Shown in pieces: positions 15,989 through 19,210 of a stretch of 19,210 nucleotides of DNA. Made by a program: the position numbers and the translations under genes. The stretch is from Desulfobacterales bacterium. Its GTDB lineage: Bacteria > Desulfobacterota > Desulfobacteria > Desulfobacterales > RPRI01. The first letter of the stretch is position 1; each line of letters opens with the position of its first letter. The notes below the pieces were generated by a model. The model worked only from the letters and a program-made list of their open reading frames with translations. It did no database searches and was not told the DNA's origin. The DNA lies in the NCBI GenBank assembly GCA_020052975.1, contig JAGVOC010000208.1, positions 1 through 19,210 on the forward strand, in the 5' to 3' direction.

Positions 15989-16179
15989 TAGATGAAACTT
16001 GGTCAAATCGGCTTCTGGGTTAAGATAGAGTCGCAATTTACTATGCATGCGGCTTTGATGAGGTTCCCTCTGTGAGAAAAATCCCAGAGAGACACAATAG
16101 TTCAAATGGTAATCAGCTGTTTTCATTGTGGTTAGAACCTCTCTATTAGCAGGTGCTATACGTATTCTATGAAACATTA
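15989..16179. other. Non-coding stretch after the RM operon
   Basis: No gene is recognisable. CTCTG (about 16069) and CAGAG form a weak stem around a GAGAAAAATCC loop, but no T-tract follows, so I do not call a terminator. A minus-strand frame of 67 codons here has no family resemblance. The right part adjoins the cas3 remnant. Confidence 0.4.
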
Positions 16180-16306
16180 TTCATGGCGGAACTCGGATGC
16201 AGCAAACTCAGCCGTGCCATTCAGATGCTCCTCTCTACGAGTCTTCGACAAGCCGATGCCATTCATCAACCGGCTTTCCGTCAATGCTGTGGGCGTAATA
16301 TTTCAT
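16180..16306 (-). pseudogene. cas3: Remnant of cas3 N-terminus (type I-C-like), frameshifted
   Basis: On the minus strand an ATG at 16306-16304 opens MKYYAHSIDGKPVDEWHRL VED, the usual start of type I-C-like Cas3 helicase-nucleases. The frame then meets TAG at 16237-16235. Skipping 13 bases (16228-16240) restores the family sequence as HLNGTAEFAASEFRHE, which ends in TAA at 16179-16177. In intact Cas3 this region leads into the HD nuclease domain (about residues 40-60). Only about 40 residues remain, with no helicase part. No ribosome site precedes the ATG. The orientation matches the cas1 remnant at 953, as in a type I-C operon where cas3 is first and cas1 late. The match is to remembered Cas3 N-termini and needs a profile search. 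Confidence 0.65.
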
Positions 16307-16347
16307 AAGCAATTAGCTGTCAGCCGTCAGTAAAAAGTAATCGGCTT

Positions 16348-16872
16348 TCAGCCCTCCTTATCTCTATTGAATCCGATTTTACGTTTTTTCGGTTCAGGTG
16401 GAACCATCAGTTGGCGGATGGCATTAAAGATCGTTTTGATCTCGTCATCATGTTTTCCTATCTTTCGTTCAAGCTGTGCCAATTTGTGCGCCAGCTCTTT
16501 ATGCGTTAGGATCATTTCACGAAGTCTCGTAAAGGTTCTCATTATCTGAATGTTGACTTCAACTGCTCGCTCACTGCTTAGAACGCTGGACAGCATTGCC
16601 ACCCCATTTTCCGTGAAAGCATAGGGTCTTTTCCTTAATCCCTTTTTCTCTTTATTGGATATCACAATTTGTGATTTCCAATTTTCCATTTCTTCCGTTG
16701 TAAACTGAAACATAAAGTCTTCAGGGAAACGGTTAAGGTTCCTTCTCACAGCCTGATTCAAAGTCCTTGTTTCCACACCGTAAAGAGTCGCCAAATCTCT
16801 GTCCAGCATCACCTTCTTGCCCCTAAGTAAATATATCTTGCTTTCAATAATCTGTTGTGGAACAACCTCCAT
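16348..16872 (-). CDS. ORF6N-domain protein (phage antirepressor-like)
   Basis: A 174-residue protein read leftwards from ATG 16872, with AGGGGG six bases upstream. Its N-terminal half (about 8-95) is a textbook ORF6N domain: KIYLLRGKKVMLDRDLATLYG, TLNQAVRRNLNRFPEDFMFQF and RPYAFTENGVAMLSSVLSS. The C-terminal half is a helical, coiled-coil-like region (about 110-160, HKELAHKLAQLERKIGKHDDE) ending in a basic tail. ORF6N domains occur in phage Ant/Rha-type DNA-binding regulators and as stand-alone bacterial genes. Its target is unknown. It is intact although it lies between two cas3 fragments and next to a broken bro gene, which suggests a later arrival than the decay around it. No partner gene is obvious. 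Confidence 0.92.
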   Translation of the reverse strand: MEVVPQQIIESKIYLLRGKKVMLDRDLATLYGVETRTLNQAVRRNLNRFPEDFMFQFTTEEMENWKSQIVISNKEKKGLRKRPYAFTENGVAMLSSVLSSERAVEVNIQIMRTFTRLREMILTHKELAHKLAQLERKIGKHDDEIKTIFNAIRQLMVPPEPKKRKIGFNRDKEG

Positions 16873-16920
16873 TTCAACCCCCTATGTTTTCGTTAAAAGT
16901 CCTTATTTGTTATAAAAAGT

Positions 16921-17001
16921 CGAATACTTCCGCATATCATGCCGCAGCCCTGCCAGATATCCCCACGTCCCGCACCCGAATTCCGCCGCGAACGATGCAG
17001 C
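16921..17001 (-). pseudogene. cas3: Remnant of cas3 HD region
   Basis: Reading leftwards, the frame gives AASFAAEFGCGTWGYLAGL followed by RHDMRKYS. This matches the Cas3 HD-domain signature, commonly AGLWHDLGKYS, in which His-Asp binds the metal. HD is kept, but the neighbouring Trp, Leu and Gly are changed (R, M, R). It is fused in frame behind the broken bro gene through a bridge carrying GGGACTGTCCC, and stops soon after at TFYNK. The fragment would continue the other cas3 remnant (16180-16306), which ends near EFAAS, yet it lies upstream of it on the same strand. Piece order is therefore swapped, with ORF6N in between. Too short to be functional. Confidence 0.55.
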
Positions 17002-17070
17002 GTTCCTCTTGGCCGGGGACAGTCCCGATTCGGAGCCTGCCCCAATTGAGGGGACTCCGCTTCGCTCCGC

Positions 17071-17411
17071 CCGTGCGATTTCGGTTGTCGCAGCTTCGCC
17101 GAGCATTGAGAATATCAACTCAAGATCAGTCATATGGTCTCTCAGGTTTTCACGCTTCAGTCCCTTAAATTTTTTGTGCTGACCTGGTGTTATTCCAAAA
17201 GCAGCCTTTGCAATTTCAACTGTCCGATTTTTTCGGACACTTCAACATAACCCTCCGCTGTCAGCTTGTTTTTCAAGTCATTCCAGTATTTTCTTGGCCT
17301 ATCAGTACCGGACAGCACCTCTACAACATCGACAATGGAAAACCACCATTCATTTTTATAAATCGTTTTCCTGACCTCTTTGCCCCTGAAAACAGCAATG
17401 TTCGTTTCCAA
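17071..17411 (-). pseudogene. Bro-N family antirepressor-like pseudogene, internal deletion
   Basis: A TTG start at 17411, behind AAAGGAG, opens METNIAVFRGKEVRKTIYKN and continues through WWFSIVDVVEVLSG, DRPRKYWNDLKNKL and VSEKIGQLKL, the N-terminal Bro domain (about 1-68). The frame then stops at 17190. In a shifted frame the C-terminal part of the same family resumes directly: IAKAAFGITPGQHKKFKGL, then RENLRDHMTDLELIFSMLGE and AATTEIAR, ending at 17071. Intact relatives carry well over 100 residues between these blocks, so a deletion with frameshift has removed the middle. After IAR the family's usual tail is replaced by unrelated sequence and a cas3 fragment. The gene is dead as a full-length regulator, though a truncated 73-residue Bro-N peptide could still be made. 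Confidence 0.8.
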
Positions 17412-17533
17412 ATTTGGCTCTCCTTTATTTCTTCTGATTTGATGCCCGTCTTACCAGCATAAGACCATACCTCGCTACCATATTACCACTGCCACTCCCC
17501 CAAATAATGTCCTACGTTTTATTTCTTAATTTT

Positions 17534-17815
17534 TCAATTCAGATTTCTGATAAACCCTTCAACATCTTTCTTGTTAAGAATTCGCAAAACTATAGCGCGA
17601 TTGCCTTCAATCATATAGAACACCCGGGACTTGTCCACTCTGAGCCTGTAATAATCTGAATTCGTCCCTTTGATTTTTTTGATTGCTTTTCCTCTGGGAA
17701 AAGGGTTGTCCCTGAGTGCCTGTAATGCCCGAACAATCTTTCCGCAAACACTGTCGCTAAAGCCGTCAAGGTCTTTCATCGCAGGGGGTGAAAGGACGAT
17801 CTGAAACTTATCCAC
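17534..17815 (-). CDS. RelE/ParE-superfamily toxin
   Basis: A 93-residue protein from a GTG start at 17815, which lies eight bases inside the end of the antitoxin gene. The sequence is typical of the RelE fold: FQIVLSPPAMKDLDGF at the start, KIVRALQALRDNPFPRGKAIKKIKG in the helices, then YYRLRVDKSRVFYMIEG and AIVLRILNKKDVEGF. The RLRV.KSRVFY strand is the conserved RelE core that in true RelE contacts mRNA in the ribosomal A site. The basic residues are kept, so activity is likely, but RelE (mRNA cutting) versus ParE (gyrase) action cannot be decided by eye. AAAGGAAAA precedes the start. It is co-transcribed with, and translationally coupled to, the Phd-type antitoxin upstream. Confidence 0.9.
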   Translation of the reverse strand: MDKFQIVLSPPAMKDLDGFSDSVCGKIVRALQALRDNPFPRGKAIKKIKGTNSDYYRLRVDKSRVFYMIEGNRAIVLRILNKKDVEGFIRNLN

Positions 17816-18071
17816 GCTTTTTTTTCCTTTTAGACAGGTAATCTTCCAATTTCACGCCGCCCTTGCTCCGGTACTCTGCTTGCGCTTCTGCGAGCATGTC
17901 CTGAAGACCGGCGCTCTTTTCGAGGAGATAGTCTTCAAAGTCCTCCTCCGAGATCGCAGTGACAATTGCCCGCGGCTTGCCGTTTGAGGTAATAATCACC
18001 GCCTCTTTCTCGGCATTTCTCAATACCTCGGATGTCTTGTTCTTGAGTTCCCTAACATTCGCGAATTTCAT
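17808..18071 (-). CDS. Phd/YefM-family antitoxin
   Basis: An 87-residue protein from ATG 18071 (MKFANVRELKNKTSEVLRN), preceded by GGAGG with six bases of spacing. A longer frame begins at 18131, but that extension would cover the promoter and operator, so I reject it. The VRELKNKTSEVL.NAEKE and VIITSNGKPRAIVTAISEEDF blocks are the Phd-type DNA-binding half (about 1-50). The acidic, then lysine-rich, tail (about 55-87, ending in a KRKKKRG run) should wrap the toxin. It represses its own promoter through two palindromes just upstream, and its stop overlaps the toxin start. A Phd antitoxin paired with a RelE/ParE toxin is a common mixed arrangement. The pair sits at the carB edge of the island. 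Confidence 0.9.
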   Translation of the reverse strand: MKFANVRELKNKTSEVLRNAEKEAVIITSNGKPRAIVTAISEEDFEDYLLEKSAGLQDMLAEAQAEYRSKGGVKLEDYLSKRKKKRG

Positions 18072-18077
18072 TGATTG

Positions 18078-18131
18078 CCTCCATGTAGCTACATTTGTAG
18101 CTACTATGCCATATATCGTGGATCTTGTCAA
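18078..18131 (-). promoter_or_regulatory. Promoter, paired TGTAGCTAC operators and RBS of the Phd/RelE module
   Basis: On the minus strand TTGACA (18131-18126) is followed after 17 bases by CATAGT (18108-18103). Two palindromic elements, TGTAGCTACA (18084-18093) and TGTAGCTACT (18096-18105), have centres 12 bases apart, and the second overlaps the -10 box. This is the layout expected for an autorepressing antitoxin dimer pair. GGAGG (18082-18078) is the ribosome site. Confidence 0.7.
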
Positions 18132-18462
18132 ACGGTTTCACCGTACCAAACGTAATCCTTCGGTTACGGGTATAATCCCCTCCTTCTCTTCCATGCCTCG
18201 CTCCCATGTTGCCACCCTTACTCCCCCAAGTGATATCCAATGTATGGTGCACTACGAGAAAATTCTACTCTATAAAAGATTGTTAAGCAACTTTAAAGCA
18301 ACGATTTCTGCTGACGGACGACTATACTCTAAGACCACAAAACAGTCGGATGATTTTGTGTATCCTCTATACTCAGTTTTTAAAAAGTGTTAGTATATCC
18401 GGGCGGTTGGGAGTCTTCTGTTTTTTTAAGCGCATAATTTAGTAATACTTAATAATTTTATA
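18132..18462. other. Intergenic region before carB
   Basis: No gene is recognisable on either strand. A small hairpin (CGTAA...TTACG around CCTTCGG, about 18151-18168) lies near the TA promoter. The right half is AT-rich and presumably holds the carB promoter, but no convincing -35/-10 pair stands out. The 144-codon plus-strand frame crossing here is antisense to the antitoxin and has no family character. Confidence 0.4.
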
Positions 18463-18475
18463 AGGGGGACAGGAT

Positions 18476-19210
18476 ATGCCGGGAAGGGATGACATCAAGA
18501 AGGTAATGATTATCGGGTCGGGTCCTATTGTGATAGGGCAGGCATGCGAGTTCGATTATTCAGGGACACAGGCGTGCAAAGCGTTGAGAAATCTCGGATA
18601 TGAGATCGTCCTGGTGAACTCGAATCCTGCAACCATCATGACAGATCCGGGAATGGCCGATGCTACCTATATAGAGCCGCTGACTGTAGAGTCGATGCAG
18701 CGTATCATCGAAAAGGAAAAACCTGACGCTATCCTTCCGAATTTGGGAGGACAAACAGGGCTGAACCTTTCTGCCGAACTTTCCCGCAGGGGAATACTCG
18801 ATGCACATGGAGTGAAAATTATCGGGGTTCAGGCGGATGCCATAAAGCGGGGTGAGGACCGCATCGCATTCAAGGAAACAATGAACATGCTCGGCATCGA
18901 AATGCCGAAAAGCGAACCTGCGTTCAATGTCGAGGAAGCGGAAGCAATTGTTGCACAACTGGGCTTCCCTGTAGTTATCCGCCCTGCGTATACCATGGGC
19001 GGCACAGGCGGAGGGCTTGTATACAATCTGGAGGAACTGAGAACTGTTGCAAGCCGAGGCCTGTCAGCGAGTCTTATCGGGCAGATATTAATAGAGGAAT
19101 CCGTACTCGGGTGGGAGGAACTCGAACTGGAAGTGGTGCGCGACGCAAAGAACCAATGCATAACGGTCTGCTTCATCGAGAATGTTGATGCAATGGGAGT
19201 CCATACCGGC
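18476..19210 (+). CDS. carB: Carbamoyl-phosphate synthase large subunit, N-terminal part (gene leaves on the right)
   Basis: The first 245 codons of a gene whose full product is normally about 1070 residues. CarB makes carbamoyl phosphate from bicarbonate, ammonia (delivered by CarA) and two ATP, feeding pyrimidine and arginine synthesis in the cytosol. Diagnostic blocks are [66 protein letters not shown] and [12 protein letters not shown], all in the first biotin-carboxylase-like ATP-grasp half. The start is set by AGGGGG seven bases before ATG 18476. The frame is open to the window edge. No carA is visible upstream here, so carA, if adjacent, must be elsewhere. The gene is a core marker forming the right boundary of the variable region. 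Confidence 0.97.
   Translation, partial: MPGRDDIKKVMIIGSGPIVIGQACEFDYSGTQACKALRNLGYEIVLVNSNPATIMTDPGMADATYIEPLTVESMQRIIEKEKPDAILPNLGGQTGLNLSAELSRRGILDAHGVKIIGVQADAIKRGEDRIAFKETMNMLGIEMPKSEPAFNVEEAEAIVAQLGFPVVIRPAYTMGGTGGGLVYNLEELRTVASRGLSASLIGQILIEESVLGWEELELEVVRDAKNQCITVCFIENVDAMGVHTG

Noticed and set aside
15974..16177. 67-codon minus-strand frame next to the cas3 remnant
   Set aside because: No ribosome site or family resemblance; it overlaps the end of the DUF6765-like gene.
17021..17031. GGGACAGTCCC palindrome as a regulator binding site
   Set aside because: It lies inside a chimeric pseudogene with no promoter nearby; similar elements seem to be common dispersed sequence in such genomes.
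18072..18131. N-terminal extension of the Phd antitoxin to 18131
   Set aside because: It would translate across the promoter and both operator palindromes; ATG 18071 has GGAGG and the normal family start.
17959..18393. 144-codon plus-strand frame before carB
   Set aside because: It is antisense to the Phd antitoxin and its promoter, with no family resemblance.

Overview
This window looks like a variable 'defence' locus between two bacterial housekeeping genes. The left end carries the C-terminal half of adenine deaminase (ade). The right end carries the start of the large subunit of carbamoyl-phosphate synthase (carB). Gene style suggests an uncultured anaerobic bacterium of the Nitrospirota or Desulfobacterota type: moderate GC, many short overlaps, small toxin-antitoxin (TA) pairs, ORF6N/Bro antirepressor-like genes, and a type I-C CRISPR relic. 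That assignment is an inference from flavour; no marker in the window settles it.

Layout, left to right. (1) ade, cut by the window edge. (2) A single type I-C-like CRISPR repeat (919-950) directly after a broken cas1 remnant (953-1120, minus strand). (3) A yefM-yoeB-type TA operon with a clear promoter and two TGTACA operator palindromes. (4) About 600 bases with no recognisable gene, ending in a probable promoter and a leader that can fold in alternative ways. (5) A 13.6-kb plus-strand operon (2343-15988): half-size specificity subunit, hsdM, a RhuM-family gene, full-size hsdS, an unrecognised 1183-residue protein with an N-terminal nuclease-like motif set, a four-helix-bundle protein with a 9-base repeat tract, hsdR, a YgjP-type metallopeptidase and a DUF6765-like protein. 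(6) On the minus strand: a cas3 N-terminal remnant, an intact ORF6N gene, a second cas3 (HD-region) remnant, a deleted bro-family pseudogene, and a Phd/RelE-type TA pair. (7) carB.

How the genes work together. HsdM, HsdS and HsdR form a complete type I restriction-modification (RM) enzyme. Most gene junctions in this operon overlap by four bases (ATGA) or are only tens of bases apart, so the passenger genes are probably translated with the enzyme. The 1183-residue gene lies between hsdS and hsdR, the slot used by the anticodon nuclease gene prrC in the known E. coli prr locus. It is the best candidate here for an undescribed defence component.

The cas1 and cas3 pieces share the minus strand and lie in the order of a type I-C operon (cas3 on the right, cas1 then repeat on the left). 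The simplest reading is that a type I-C CRISPR-Cas locus once lay between ade and carB, and that its middle was lost and the site now holds the RM operon plus TA modules.
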